A stretch of 26,226 nucleotides of DNA from an uncultured bacterium (GCA_905214435.1 CAJMMA010000023.1:1-26226); one strand, 5' to 3'; shown: positions 1 through 8,524, numbered from the stretch's first letter. Program-made: numbers and translations. Notes: generated by a model from the sequence alone, not told the origin.

Positions 1-84
1 CATGCCGCCGAAGTTGAAAGGCAGATTGCCGCTCTGGCGGGTTTGCAGCGTCAACCGGTTACGCGGTTTGGTAAAACCGCGTAA
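1..84 (+). CDS. 3' end of an unidentified gene (partial)
   Basis: The first 84 bases read in frame 1 as 27 codons and a TAA stop, giving a C-terminus that ends RFGKTA. The frame is open to the window edge, and its stop directly abuts the stop of the convergent tyrS gene (84 versus 85), a common end-to-end arrangement of real genes. The segment is charged and Ala/Leu-rich (AAEVERQIAALAG), which suggests a terminal helix. It is too short to assign a family, and it could be a chance open frame. Confidence 0.4.
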   Translation, partial: HAAEVERQIAALAGLQRQPVTRFGKTA

Positions 85-85
85 C
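58..85. terminator. 12-bp perfect hairpin across the convergent stops
   Basis: Arms at 58-69 and 74-85 are perfectly complementary (12 bp) with a 4-base loop GGTA. The hairpin covers the last codons of the plus-strand gene and the first base of the tyrS stop codon. Neither side has a long T-run, so it is not a textbook intrinsic terminator, but its position between two convergent genes fits a bidirectional 3'-end structure. Confidence 0.5.
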
Positions 86-1296
86 TAAACCAGCTTGAAG
101 CCCTTGCGCTTGCCCACGGAGAGGGTGTCGCCCAGCTTGAGGGCGCTCGGATCGATGTTGTAGCTCTTGGGAGCCACAGCCTTGCCGTTGATCTTGACGC
201 CGCCGCCGTCGATGTCGCGGCGGGCCTGACCGGCGCTGGCCGAAAGGCCCAGGTCCTTGAGCAGGCCAGCGAGGTAAATCTGGCCCTCGTCGTTGACGGT
301 CAGCTCAACGTGCTTCTCGGGGAAGTCGGCAAGCTGGCCCTCCTTGAACACACGGTCGAACTCGGCCTGAGCCTCGTCGCCGGCGCCAGCACCGTGGTAG
401 GTGTCGCACAGGTCGCGGCCTAGAGCGCGCTTGAGCTCGTAGGGGTCGGCGGAGCCATCGGCCAGGGCGGCATCGATCTTGTCGACCTCGGCCGGGGTGA
501 GCGAACTGGCCAGACGATAGTACTTGCCAATCATCTCGTCGGGGATGGACATGGTCTTGCCGAACATATCCTTGGGAGCATCGGTCAGGCCGATGTAGTT
601 ACCGTAGGACTTGGACATCTTACGGACGCCGTCGGTGCCCTCGAGCAGCGGCATGGTGAGCGCGATCTGCGGTTCCATGCCCATCTTCTCCATGAGCTCG
701 CGGCCGGCGAGCAGGTTAAAGAGCTGGTCGGTGCCGCCCATCTCGACGTCGGCCTTGATCTGCACGGAGTCGAAGGCCTGCATCACAGGGTACAGGAACT
801 CGTGCAGGGCAATCGGCGTCTGGGACTGGTAGCGCTTGGTAAAGTCGTCGCGCTCGAGGATGCGGGCGACGGTGAACTTGGAGCACACCTGCAGCAGGCC
901 GGCCAGGTCCATCGAAAGGATCCAGTCGCCGTTGTGCACGATGGTGGTCTTCTCGGGGTCCAGGATCTTCATGGCCTGGCTCACGTAGGTCTCGGCGTTG
1001 GCCTCGATCTGCTCCTGCGAAAGCTGCGGGCGGGTGGAGTTCTTGCCCGAGGGGTCGCCGATCAGCGCAGTGCCGTTGCCGATGATAAGGGTGACGTTGT
1101 GGCCCAGGTCCTGGAACTGACGCATCTTGCGCAGGGGCACGGCATGGCCCAGGTGCAGGTCGGGGCTGGTGGGATCGACGCCGAGCTTGATGTTGAGGGG
1201 CTCGCCCTTCTCAAGCTTCTTGCGAAGGTCGGCCTCGGGGACGATCTGCGCTGCACCCGAGGTGATGATACGCATTTGCTCGTCAACAGACAGCAT
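85..1296 (-). CDS. tyrS: tyrosyl-tRNA synthetase, TyrZ type
   Basis: Charges tRNA-Tyr with tyrosine in the cytoplasm. The 403-residue protein has the class I signatures HLGH (residues 48-51, the HIGH motif) and KMSKS (226-230), with the tyrosine/ATP-binding Rossmann core between them. An S4-like RNA-binding domain occupies about residues 340-403. A true KMSKS, rather than the KFGKS/T form, places it in the TyrZ subgroup. The ATG at 1296 follows a strong AAAGGAGG site. A small imperfect hairpin (arms 1318-1323 and 1339-1344) lies just upstream, but I found no T-box motif, so T-box control is not supported. It lies downstream of the U32 gene on the same strand after a 97-bp gap. Confidence 0.97.
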   Translation of the reverse strand: MLSVDEQMRIITSGAAQIVPEADLRKKLEKGEPLNIKLGVDPTSPDLHLGHAVPLRKMRQFQDLGHNVTLIIGNGTALIGDPSGKNSTRPQLSQEQIEANAETYVSQAMKILDPEKTTIVHNGDWILSMDLAGLLQVCSKFTVARILERDDFTKRYQSQTPIALHEFLYPVMQAFDSVQIKADVEMGGTDQLFNLLAGRELMEKMGMEPQIALTMPLLEGTDGVRKMSKSYGNYIGLTDAPKDMFGKTMSIPDEMIGKYYRLASSLTPAEVDKIDAALADGSADPYELKRALGRDLCDTYHGAGAGDEAQAEFDRVFKEGQLADFPEKHVELTVNDEGQIYLAGLLKDLGLSASAGQARRDIDGGGVKINGKAVAPKSYNIDPSALKLGDTLSVGKRKGFKLV

Positions 1297-1393
1297 TGGG
1301 TATCCTCCTTTTGCTATAGCACCCTCACCGGATACGGCGGTGCTGGAAGTTCATAAACCCACTAATAATAACCAAAACAGCGCGACGCGGCAC

Positions 1394-3370
1394 CTACGAC
1401 AGGAAAATCCTCGTCCTGCCGCACGCGTCGATAACGACCGGCAAACGCGTGCCGTCACGTTCGACCAAAAAGCGCGCCTGCTGACGGCGCGAGCAGTCAC
1501 GGCAACGGACCTGCCCCGTTGCATCCGTGGCGCAGGCGCCCTCGGCAGTCAGCAAGCAGTGCTCGCACACCATGAGCTCGGGACGGTCGGCATCGACAGG
1601 CCCCAAGACACCGGGGCAAGCGGCAAGTTCGGCAACACGCTCCGCATCATTGCCGAGCAACTCGGCCGACAAGCACACCCGCCCCGCACCGAGTCCGCGC
1701 AGCCAGGTAAGCGTGGCCCGATTGGCACAGAACACCGGCGCCGCCACGTCAAACGTTGTGCCCAGCTCGCGGGCCATCGCCACTTGTCCCAGATTGCGGC
1801 AGACGACGCGCCCGGCACGCTGCATAAGCGCCCGAGTCCGCTCGGCGTCGCCCGCGCGGCACACTTCGTCGAGCACCACCGTTGTATCGGACAGATCTCG
1901 CTCATCGCGCGGACCCACATCCATCAGCTCCCAGGCAAAGACCATACGAGCAAAATCCTCGCGCTTTGCCGGCCCCGCCGACCCCGCCAACTCCGTCGAC
2001 GCACCGCCATCCACCGCAGCGCCCTCAAAGGGCAGCACCTCAACGGCACGCGCAACGGGCGCAATCGCATCCGCCTCGGCCCGCATGCGCTCCAACACCG
2101 CCGCCGTCTGATCCAACACGCCGGCGCTGCGAATCAGATAGACCTCGCAGCCCGCGTCCACCTTACGTTTGCAATGCACGACGATGCGCTCCCCCGCAGC
2201 GGCATCCACGGGGCAAGGCACCTGTGGCCAGCGCTTGGGCACATCGGGACGCGCGTCGGCACCCGGGTAAAATCGGATTTCGAGCGTATCGCCCGCCGCC
2301 ACGGCGGCATCAAGCTCAACCGTCACCTCTTCGTGACCCACCGCCACCAAGTGGCCCACGCGCACGCCCTGGTTGATCGCGCGCTCAAAGCTCATGAGCT
2401 CGGCACCCGAACGACCCCGCAGGTAAGCATCGGTAAACCCACGGTTAAACGACCTTCCCAGCTCGCGTTCAAGCTCTTCCACGGCACCGGAGTCCCACGC
2501 GCCGTCGCACAGCATATCGAGTGCCCGACGCCACACCCTCACCACGTTGAATACGTAATCGGGATTCTTCATGCGTCCCTCGATCTTGAGCGATGCCACG
2601 CCGGCGGCAACAAGCTCGGGCAGGTGCGCGATACCCAGATAGTCACGCGGACAAAGCAGGCGGTCTCCCTCGACGGCAACAACACTCTGCCCCGCCTCGT
2701 CCACTAGGTCGTACGCCAGACGGCACGGCTGCGTGCAGTCGCCGCGCATCGCCGAGCGCCCACGCCGCAAGGCCGAGAACTCGCACGCCCCCGAATAGCC
2801 GATGCAAATCGCACCGTGGCAGAATACCTCGATGGGCACGCCCGTGGCACAGAGCGCCGCAATCTCGTCGACCGTCAGCTCGCGTGCCGTCGTCACGCGC
2901 TCGACCCCCAGCTCATCGGCGGCAAGCCGCACGGCACCTTCGCTATGAGCGCCCGCTTGCGTGGACAGGTGAATCTCGACCCCGGGAATCGCCGCGCGCA
3001 GCGCGCAGGCCAACCCGGCATCGGCGACAATCAGAGCATCGGCGCCCAGCTCCAGTGCATGAGCTCCCAACGCCACCGCGTCGGACAACTCATCGTCAAA
3101 CACGAACACGTTGAGCGTTACGTACACACGCACGCCATGGGCATGCGCCACGGCGCAGCCGCGCGCAAACTCGTCGTCGGTAAAACCGTGCGCACTCACA
3201 CGGGCGTTAAAGCCGCCCAACCCCGCATAGATGGCATCGGCGCCCGCGGCGATGGCCGCAAGCATCTGGTCGAGCCCACCCGCCGGCGCCAGTAGCTCGG
3301 GCAGCGCCACACCGACAGCATCCAATCCAGTCTTGTGTTGTCCGCTCGGCCCCATCGTCCGAATCGCCAT
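1394..3370 (-). CDS. U32-family protein (RlhA/TrhP-like, annotated as peptidase U32)
   Basis: The U32 signature is at residues 181-199 (EVFCHGAICIGYSGACEFS). It is followed by the GDCTQPCR segment, giving the four family cysteines (189, 196, 212, 216) that are expected to hold an iron-sulfur cluster. The family includes TrhP, which hydroxylates tRNA uridine, and RlhA, which hydroxylates 23S rRNA cytidine. The 658-residue length is nearer RlhA than TrhP, so an RNA-hydroxylation role is more likely than proteolysis, but this is inference. The C-terminus has a further cysteine-rich stretch (CEHC, then CRDC). The ATG at 3370 is chosen because TAAGGAG lies 7 bases upstream; the longer frame from 3397 has no ribosome binding site. 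It is divergent from the PBP gene. Confidence 0.9.
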   Translation of the reverse strand: MAIRTMGPSGQHKTGLDAVGVALPELLAPAGGLDQMLAAIAAGADAIYAGLGGFNARVSAHGFTDDEFARGCAVAHAHGVRVYVTLNVFVFDDELSDAVALGAHALELGADALIVADAGLACALRAAIPGVEIHLSTQAGAHSEGAVRLAADELGVERVTTARELTVDEIAALCATGVPIEVFCHGAICIGYSGACEFSALRRGRSAMRGDCTQPCRLAYDLVDEAGQSVVAVEGDRLLCPRDYLGIAHLPELVAAGVASLKIEGRMKNPDYVFNVVRVWRRALDMLCDGAWDSGAVEELERELGRSFNRGFTDAYLRGRSGAELMSFERAINQGVRVGHLVAVGHEEVTVELDAAVAAGDTLEIRFYPGADARPDVPKRWPQVPCPVDAAAGERIVVHCKRKVDAGCEVYLIRSAGVLDQTAAVLERMRAEADAIAPVARAVEVLPFEGAAVDGGASTELAGSAGPAKREDFARMVFAWELMDVGPRDERDLSDTTVVLDEVCRAGDAERTRALMQRAGRVVCRNLGQVAMARELGTTFDVAAPVFCANRATLTWLRGLGAGRVCLSAELLGNDAERVAELAACPGVLGPVDADRPELMVCEHCLLTAEGACATDATGQVRCRDCSRRQQARFLVERDGTRLPVVIDACGRTRIFLS

Positions 3371-3532
3371 CGACAAACTCCTTACCAAGGTATGCATTCA
3401 CTCTGAAAAATGCCGTCTTCCAGCATACACGAGGCCTCGCGCGCCCCGTTTGGTTTATCGTGTAATAACTTATGTCCATCCTGCCCCGACGGCATATCAA
3501 CCGTCCGGCACGACATACCTGGAGGTCAATAT
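3371..3532. other. divergent intergenic region between the U32 and PBP genes
   Basis: 162 bp that should hold promoters for both directions. It has an AT-rich patch near 3450-3475, but I could not find a convincing -35/-10 pair with proper spacing on either strand. The only firm signals are the two ribosome binding sites at its ends. Confidence 0.4.
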
Positions 3533-5743
3533 ATGGGTCCTCGCCAACGACAGGGACGCAGCCGTTCAAAGACGCATGCTCTGCCCATAATCCTGCTCTC
3601 GTTTTTGGGCTTTTTGCTTATCGCGGGCGTGGCATTTGGCATCGGCATGGTCGGCAACGTCAACCGCTGGCTGTCCGATCTGCCCGACTACACCGACGCC
3701 AACGCGTATCTGGTGAGCGAGCCCACCGAGATCGTCGACTGCAACGGCAACAAGATCGCAAGCTTCTACACGCAAAACCGCAAGTCCATCACCAAGGACG
3801 AGGTCTCCCCCTACGTGCTGCAGGGCACCGTTGACGTCGAGGACGAGCGCTTCTACGAGCACGGCGGTATCGACCTGTGGGGTATCGCGCGCGCTGCGGT
3901 GGCAACCCTCGGCGGCGGGCACGAAGGCGCCTCGACTATCACCCAGCAGCTGGTGCGCAACACCATCCTGCAGGAGGAGCAGTTCGACTCGACCATCGAG
4001 CGTAAGGTGCGCGAGGCCTACATCGCCGTCAAGATGGAAGATATGTACTCCAAAGACGAGATCCTCATGATGTACCTCAACACCATCTATTACGGCCACG
4101 GCGCCTACGGTATCGAGGCCGCCGCCGAGACCTACCTATCCAAGAGCGCCGCCGACCTCACCCTGAGCGAGGCCGCGCTGTTGATCGGCCTTCCCAACTC
4201 GCCCTCGCAGTACGACCCCACGGTCAACCCCGACCTGGCGCTGTCCCGTCGCAACAAGGTCCTCGACAACATGTTGCGCCTGGGCCACATTACGCAGGAG
4301 GAGCACGATGCCGCACAGGCCGAGCCCATCACCCTCAACGTGACCGAGATTTCGGGCAGCGGCGTCGACGTATACTCGCAGCCCTACTTTGTCGCCTATG
4401 TTAAGCAGCTGCTGGAGCAGGAGTTCTCGACCGACGTGCTCTTTAAGGGCGGTCTGACCGTCAAGACCACCATCGATCCCACGATGCAGCAAGTGGCAGA
4501 GAATGCCGTCCGCGAGCAGCTCGACACGCTCTCGCTCGACGGCCTGGACATGGGCATGGTCGTCGTCGACCCCAAGACCGGCTACATCAAGTGCATGGTG
4601 GGCGGCTACGACTACAACGCCGACGAGAACCACGTAAACCATGCCACGGCCAAGCGTCCCGTCGGCTCCACCTTTAAGGCCTTTACGCTGGCAACTGCCA
4701 TCCAAAACGGCATGAACCCCAACGTCACCCTCAACTGCAACTCGCCGCTCAAGGCCAAGGGCACCACGACCGAGGTCCAAAATTACGCCAACCAGAGCTA
4801 TGGCAACATCACGCTTAAGCAGGCGACGGCATACTCCTCCAACACCGGCTACATCCAGGTGGCGGAAGCCGTCGGTAACAGCAAGATCATCTCGCTCGTC
4901 AAAAAGCTCGGCATCGACCCCGCCAAGGACAACATCGAGGACGTTCCCGTCATGACCCTCGGCACCGGCTCGATCTCGCCGCTCGAGATGGCCGCCGCCT
5001 ACGCGACGTTTGCCAACGGCGGCTACTATCGCCAGCCGATCGCCATCACCGAGATTGACTCTCGTACCGGTTCGGTGCTGTACCAGCACACCGACAATCC
5101 CTCACAGGTGCTTACCGAGGGCGAGGCCGCCGCGGTCACCGATGTTCTGTCCGGCGTCATGAAGGGCAGCGGTACGGGTGCTGCCGGCGCTCTGAGTGTC
5201 AACCAGCCCTATGCCGGCAAGACGGGCACCACCGACAACACCACCAACCTGTGGTTCTGCGGCTATACCCCGCAGCTGGCGTGCGCCCTGTGGACCGGCT
5301 ATTCCGCGGGCGAGATCCCCATCCAAAAGTACGGCACGGACCTGCTGGGCGACAGCACCAACCTGCCTGTCTTTAAGCGGTTTATGAACACCGTTCTGAC
5401 CGGTACCGAGCGCGAGGAGTTTGCGACCGGAACGGCGCCCACCTACAAGAACAACAGCGTCTGGAAGTTCTACGGCACCAACAACACCAAGAAGTCGGAG
5501 AACGACGACAAGGACGAAGAGGAAGAGGAAGAGGAAACCACCACAACGACTACCACGACGACCACGACCACCGAGACCACGGGCGGCGACACCACCGGCG
5601 GCACCGGTACGACCGGTGGCTCGACGGGTGGCTCCACTGGTGGTTCGACCGGCGGCGATGGCGGCACGCCTACGCCTACGCCTACGCCTACGCCTACGCC
5701 CACTCCCGACCCCTCGCCCACGCCTGACGATACGGTCGGCTAA
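3533..5743 (+). CDS. class A penicillin-binding protein (PBP1A-like)
   Basis: Bifunctional peptidoglycan synthase. A short basic cytoplasmic segment is followed by one membrane anchor (about residues 17-41) and a GT51 glycosyltransferase domain with EDERFYEH (103-110, likely catalytic Glu103) and GASTITQQ (132-139). The transpeptidase domain has the motifs STFK (379-382), SSN (435-437) and KTG (563-565). The last 80 residues or so are low complexity: an acidic Asp/Glu run, 12 threonines, Gly-Gly-Ser-Thr repeats and Thr-Pro repeats. Such tails are seen in actinobacterial PBPs and may reach into the wall, but this one is unusually segmented. The ATG at 3533 follows GGAGG with a 7-base spacer; the frame extends upstream without a good start. 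The gene is monocistronic, ending at a strong terminator. Confidence 0.96.
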   Translation: MGPRQRQGRSRSKTHALPIILLSFLGFLLIAGVAFGIGMVGNVNRWLSDLPDYTDANAYLVSEPTEIVDCNGNKIASFYTQNRKSITKDEVSPYVLQGTVDVEDERFYEHGGIDLWGIARAAVATLGGGHEGASTITQQLVRNTILQEEQFDSTIERKVREAYIAVKMEDMYSKDEILMMYLNTIYYGHGAYGIEAAAETYLSKSAADLTLSEAALLIGLPNSPSQYDPTVNPDLALSRRNKVLDNMLRLGHITQEEHDAAQAEPITLNVTEISGSGVDVYSQPYFVAYVKQLLEQEFSTDVLFKGGLTVKTTIDPTMQQVAENAVREQLDTLSLDGLDMGMVVVDPKTGYIKCMVGGYDYNADENHVNHATAKRPVGSTFKAFTLATAIQNGMNPNVTLNCNSPLKAKGTTTEVQNYANQSYGNITLKQATAYSSNTGYIQVAEAVGNSKIISLVKKLGIDPAKDNIEDVPVMTLGTGSISPLEMAAAYATFANGGYYRQPIAITEIDSRTGSVLYQHTDNPSQVLTEGEAAAVTDVLSGVMKGSGTGAAGALSVNQPYAGKTGTTDNTTNLWFCGYTPQLACALWTGYSAGEIPIQKYGTDLLGDSTNLPVFKRFMNTVLTGTEREEFATGTAPTYKNNSVWKFYGTNNTKKSENDDKDEEEEEEETTTTTTTTTTTTETTGGDTTGGTGTTGGSTGGSTGGSTGGDGGTPTPTPTPTPTPTPDPSPTPDDTVG
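5666..5701 (+). repeat. ACGCCT hexamer tandem repeat inside the PBP tail
   Basis: Five exact copies of ACGCCT, then one ACGCCC, encode a Thr-Pro run. The unit is a multiple of three, so slippage would change tail length without a frameshift. A looser GGTGGCTCNACN-type repeat (Gly-Gly-Ser-Thr) precedes it at about 5610-5655. Confidence 0.9.
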
Positions 5744-5765
5744 GAAGTACGCGACTAAAGCCAAC

Positions 5766-5806
5766 AAGGCCCCGAGCAGCTTATTGAACTGCTCGGGGCC
5801 TTTTAG
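5766..5806 (+). terminator. intrinsic terminator of the PBP gene
   Basis: A perfect 14-bp stem (5766-5779 paired with 5789-5802), rich in G and C, has a 9-base loop and is followed by TTTTAGTTT. It lies 22 bp after the PBP stop. Confidence 0.92.
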
Positions 5807-5845
5807 TTTGAAGCGACCTGGTGGGCGGTCTTTATACCGGCAAAC

Positions 5846-5878
5846 AAAAAGGGGTACCGACCAACGTCGATGCCCCTT
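5846..5878 (-). terminator. intrinsic terminator downstream of argR
   Basis: On the minus strand an 11-bp stem with one mismatch and one wobble (arms ending AAGGGG and CCCC, four-base loop) is followed by TTTTT. It lies about 50 bp after the argR stop. With the PBP terminator it separates the two convergent units. Confidence 0.85.
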
Positions 5879-5927
5879 ACAAGCCACTATGTCAGCGCAC
5901 ACAATGCCGAGCGCACGACCCGCACAC

Positions 5928-6365
5928 CTACTTGCGAGAATTGCTCAACTTATTGATCAGCGCCTCGAGACGCTCGCCGTCCTCGGCCGTCTGGGCAATA
6001 ACCAAAATCGTATCGTTGCCGGCAAGCGAGCCAAGCACATCGGGTAACTCTGCCGCATCAACGGCGGCGGCGATGCCGGAAGCCGTGCCAGGCTGAGCCT
6101 TGATCATAACCAGATTATCAGTACGCAGAACGCCCGTTACGAGCTCGGAAACCATACGCTGCAGGTGCAGGTCCTCTGCCAGAACATAGATGCCCTCAGG
6201 GAGCTTACGCAGCCCCATATCGGCAATATCGCGAGAGACAGTCGCCTGCGTGCAATCAAAGCCCATAGCACGGAGCTCATCGACCAGCACGCGCTGCGTG
6301 CGGACATCCTTATTGCGCACAATATCTCTAATGGCATCCTGGCGCCCATTGCGTTTTTTAGCCAT
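5928..6365 (-). CDS. argR: arginine repressor ArgR
   Basis: Hexameric arginine-dependent repressor of arginine metabolism. The 145-residue protein has an N-terminal winged helix with the ArgR recognition-helix motif ATVSRDIADMGL (41-52). The C-terminal oligomerisation and arginine-binding domain has PGTASGIAAAVD (92-103) and GNDTILVI (116-123). Its length matches the family (about 150). The ATG at 6365 is preferred over a TTG 33 bases upstream because the family begins with the short basic segment and a purine-rich AGAGAGGG site precedes the ATG. No arginine genes are adjacent, although ygeW at the far end of the window handles carbamoyl chemistry. A 15-bp palindrome upstream may be its own operator. 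Confidence 0.95.
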   Translation of the reverse strand: MAKKRNGRQDAIRDIVRNKDVRTQRVLVDELRAMGFDCTQATVSRDIADMGLRKLPEGIYVLAEDLHLQRMVSELVTGVLRTDNLVMIKAQPGTASGIAAAVDAAELPDVLGSLAGNDTILVIAQTAEDGERLEALINKLSNSRK

Positions 6366-6398
6366 ACAAACCCTCTCTCCAAAAGATGGCGGAGACAA

Positions 6399-6413
6399 TC
6401 AATCAGTGATTGA
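6399..6413. promoter_or_regulatory. 15-bp perfect palindrome upstream of argR (candidate operator)
   Basis: The sequence TCAATCAGTGATTGA is a perfect 7-1-7 palindrome that starts 34 bases before the argR ATG, in an AT-rich tract. A second short inverted pair (AATAG/CTATT) lies just upstream. ArgR binds AT-rich palindromes (ARG boxes), and autoregulation is common in the family. This sequence does not match the E. coli consensus closely, so the assignment is tentative. Confidence 0.35.
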
Positions 6414-6497
6414 ATAGTTTAACGCTATTTGAAGGCTTTTGTGTATAAGAACGCATTTCGAAACAATTCTATGCAAGTTTGTTTCGTAATGAGCCGT

Positions 6498-7538
6498 TTA
6501 GGCGGTTTTTGCGCCCGTCCGGTTAAGAAAAGCTGCCAGATGCGTACACATCACGCAGCGCGCGGGCTTGGCGCTGGCGATCGGCCCAAACAACAGACCG
6601 AGTCCCCGATGGTTATCCTTGAGCGCGGCGACCATCTGACGGGTTCGAGGCGCCTCGAGCATATCACGCATGCGGGCGGAACGCTCGATTGACGACACCC
6701 CATGCGGGCTCAGACACAAATTCTCGATGCAGGCGACCAGTCCGGCAAAGTAGAACTTTTGGCTTGCCAGCTTGAGCCGACCACCGCTATCTGCTTCCGA
6801 GAGTGAGTCCGCAAGCTCGTCGAGCGCTCGAGTGTCATCGGATATCCTGGCATACATGGTGGGATCAAAGGCATCTGTAAGCTTAGGTGCCGCCGCGTGG
6901 AAACAAGCGTCGCCGCAGCCGGACACGCGCTGCGCCTGCGAGAGCGCGCATGCCATAAATCCAACTGTGCGAAACGCCTTGTCGCACAAAAGGCATGCCT
7001 CAAACAGCGGACGACTATACATCACGCCAGAGACTTGAGCAACCAAGCCGCCCAAAATCAACTGAGGCAGCCCGGCCACCATCGAAGATTTGCTATCAAT
7101 GGAAATATGAGTAGCATCCAAGACGCGCGAATGGCGCTCTCGATGTGCATCATAGCGGTCGAGCGACACCGTGGGGAACACTATGTCTGCCGCAGTATCG
7201 CACGCGATATCGACCATCTTGGAAAGTGATTGCGGAGCAAACCACTCATCGGCGTTCATGGCGATGATTTGAGAGCCGCGCGAGGCAGCAAAACCGGCAC
7301 GAAGACACGCGCCGCGCGTCGCGTCCTCGACGTCAATCAAATCAATATGGATGTCCCTGTCGGCAGCAACTTGAAGCGAATGGCGCACACCGGGCGCAGT
7401 ATCGCGACAGACAACGACAATCTGCAAATCGTAGAGGTCTTGGTTCTGGATACTCTCGAGCGCACGCATCGCATAGCTGGGCGAACCTTCTACCACAAGG
7501 ATCACCGAAAGTCGCGGATGCGAGCCACGTCGAACCAA
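6498..7538 (-). CDS. glycosyltransferase family 2-like protein
   Basis: A 346-residue protein whose first 100 residues follow the GT-A (family 2) pattern. It has a first strand LSVILVVEGSP (10-20), the helix ALESIQNQDLYDLQIVVV typical of the SIQNQ region, and a GFAASRGSQIIAMNADEWF segment (82-100). In that segment the usual DxD or DDD sugar-nucleotide motif is reduced to NADEW (95-99). The rest, rich in Ala and Cys, is not recognised. It starts at TTG (7538), with AGAGGA 8 bases upstream; no ATG is available and a later start would remove the first strand. No membrane segment is evident. The acceptor and sugar are unknown. It lies between truA and argR with gaps of 161 and 132 bp. Confidence 0.65.
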   Translation of the reverse strand: MVRRGSHPRLSVILVVEGSPSYAMRALESIQNQDLYDLQIVVVCRDTAPGVRHSLQVAADRDIHIDLIDVEDATRGACLRAGFAASRGSQIIAMNADEWFAPQSLSKMVDIACDTAADIVFPTVSLDRYDAHRERHSRVLDATHISIDSKSSMVAGLPQLILGGLVAQVSGVMYSRPLFEACLLCDKAFRTVGFMACALSQAQRVSGCGDACFHAAAPKLTDAFDPTMYARISDDTRALDELADSLSEADSGGRLKLASQKFYFAGLVACIENLCLSPHGVSSIERSARMRDMLEAPRTRQMVAALKDNHRGLGLLFGPIASAKPARCVMCTHLAAFLNRTGAKTA

Positions 7539-7699
7539 ATTATCCGTCCTCTCGACAGCAATGAATCAAACCGTGGTTCATGGTACACCCCGGCAATAAA
7601 AGCAATGAGACACCGGTTGCATTGCACGCCAAGAACAGATGTTGCACACGCGCAGCCCACAGATGACAGGTGTCGACGCACGACACGTCGAGCCCTCCC
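7539..7699. other. intergenic region between truA and the glycosyltransferase-like gene
   Basis: 161 bp with no supportable gene. Open frames crossing it are extensions of frames antisense or out of frame to truA. I saw no clear terminator or promoter. Confidence 0.5.
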
Positions 7700-8524
7700 C
7701 TAGTCGAGCACGACAAGCTCGGCGGGATCGTAATCCACGCCCATAAACGTAAGGCCGCAGGCAGGAGCCGTGGGGCCCGCAGCGGTACGGTCGCAAGCAT
7801 CGATAACCTCGCGCATCCACTCGGGTTCACGGCGATGCATGCCAATCTCGACAAGCGTGCCCACGATCGTACGGACCATCGAATGCAGAAACGCATTGCC
7901 CTCGATGGTGAACGTCAGGATGTCCTCGCCAAACGCAACCTCATGGCCAAATTCGGCACGCATCACGCAGCGATGCGTGGGCTTGCCAACGGCCGAGGCA
8001 ACCTTGCAAAAGCTTTTAAAGTCCTGCTCGCCCAGCAGCGCGGGGCAGGCAGCAGACATCGCCTCAACATCCAAGGGATAGCGATGCCACCACACGGCAC
8101 CGCGGGACAGCACGGGGCGCGCATCTCGATCGGCAATACGGTACGTATACGTACGTGAACGCGCGTCAAAACGCGCAGAAAAGCCTTTACGGGCCTTGTA
8201 GACCTCGTTTATGGCGATATCTTTGGGTAGCAGGGCATCCATGGCCCGCAGCCACCTACGGCGCGTACAAGCGAGCTCAGCGTCCGTTACGGGCACGCTG
8301 ATGTACTGAGCCACGGCATGCACGCCGGCATCGGTACGCCCCGCACACGTCAGATCGATCGGGCGGCGAAGCAGCGTCTCGATGGCTCGACGTAGCTCAC
8401 CCGCAACCGTCGTCTGTCCCGGCTGCTCGGCAAATCCGCTATACGACGAGCCATCATAGGCCACGCGAAATACGAGTGTGGCGTCAAGCTCGGAAATCGA
8501 ATTGAAATCAGACGGCGCAGTCAT
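7700..8524 (-). CDS. truA: tRNA pseudouridine(38-40) synthase TruA
   Basis: Isomerises uridines 38-40 in the tRNA anticodon stem. The motif CAGRTDAGVHA (residues 60-70) carries the catalytic Asp65. The family segments FRVAYDGSSYSGFAEQPGQTTV near the start and FLHSMVRTIVGTLVEIG toward the end are both present. The 274-residue length is typical. The ATG at 8524 follows GGGAG with a 5-base spacer and is preferred over an in-frame TTG 15 bases upstream. It sits directly after the ribosomal-protein cluster, as in many Gram-positive genomes, but a strong terminator separates it from rplQ. It must therefore depend on readthrough or its own promoter. Confidence 0.96.
   Translation of the reverse strand: MTAPSDFNSISELDATLVFRVAYDGSSYSGFAEQPGQTTVAGELRRAIETLLRRPIDLTCAGRTDAGVHAVAQYISVPVTDAELACTRRRWLRAMDALLPKDIAINEVYKARKGFSARFDARSRTYTYRIADRDARPVLSRGAVWWHRYPLDVEAMSAACPALLGEQDFKSFCKVASAVGKPTHRCVMRAEFGHEVAFGEDILTFTIEGNAFLHSMVRTIVGTLVEIGMHRREPEWMREVIDACDRTAAGPTAPACGLTFMGVDYDPAELVVLD

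Noticed and set aside
1297..1393. Possible T-box riboswitch ahead of tyrS
   Set aside because: The gap is too short and the conserved T-box sequence and terminator are missing; only a small hairpin is present.
1127..2707. Plus-strand open frame of 526 codons
   Set aside because: Antisense to tyrS and the U32 gene, rich in Arg/His/Pro, with no domain pattern.
5666..5701. CRISPR-like short repeats
   Set aside because: Contiguous hexamers without spacers inside a coding region; simple tandem repeat.
5102..5902. Minus-strand open frame with Arg-rich run
   Set aside because: Antisense to the PBP tail; the Arg and Gly runs are the reverse of the low-complexity Thr/Gly/Pro codons.
7540..7896. Minus-strand 118-codon frame before the glycosyltransferase-like gene
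   Set aside because: Overlaps truA in another frame over most of its length, with no ribosome binding site or family match.
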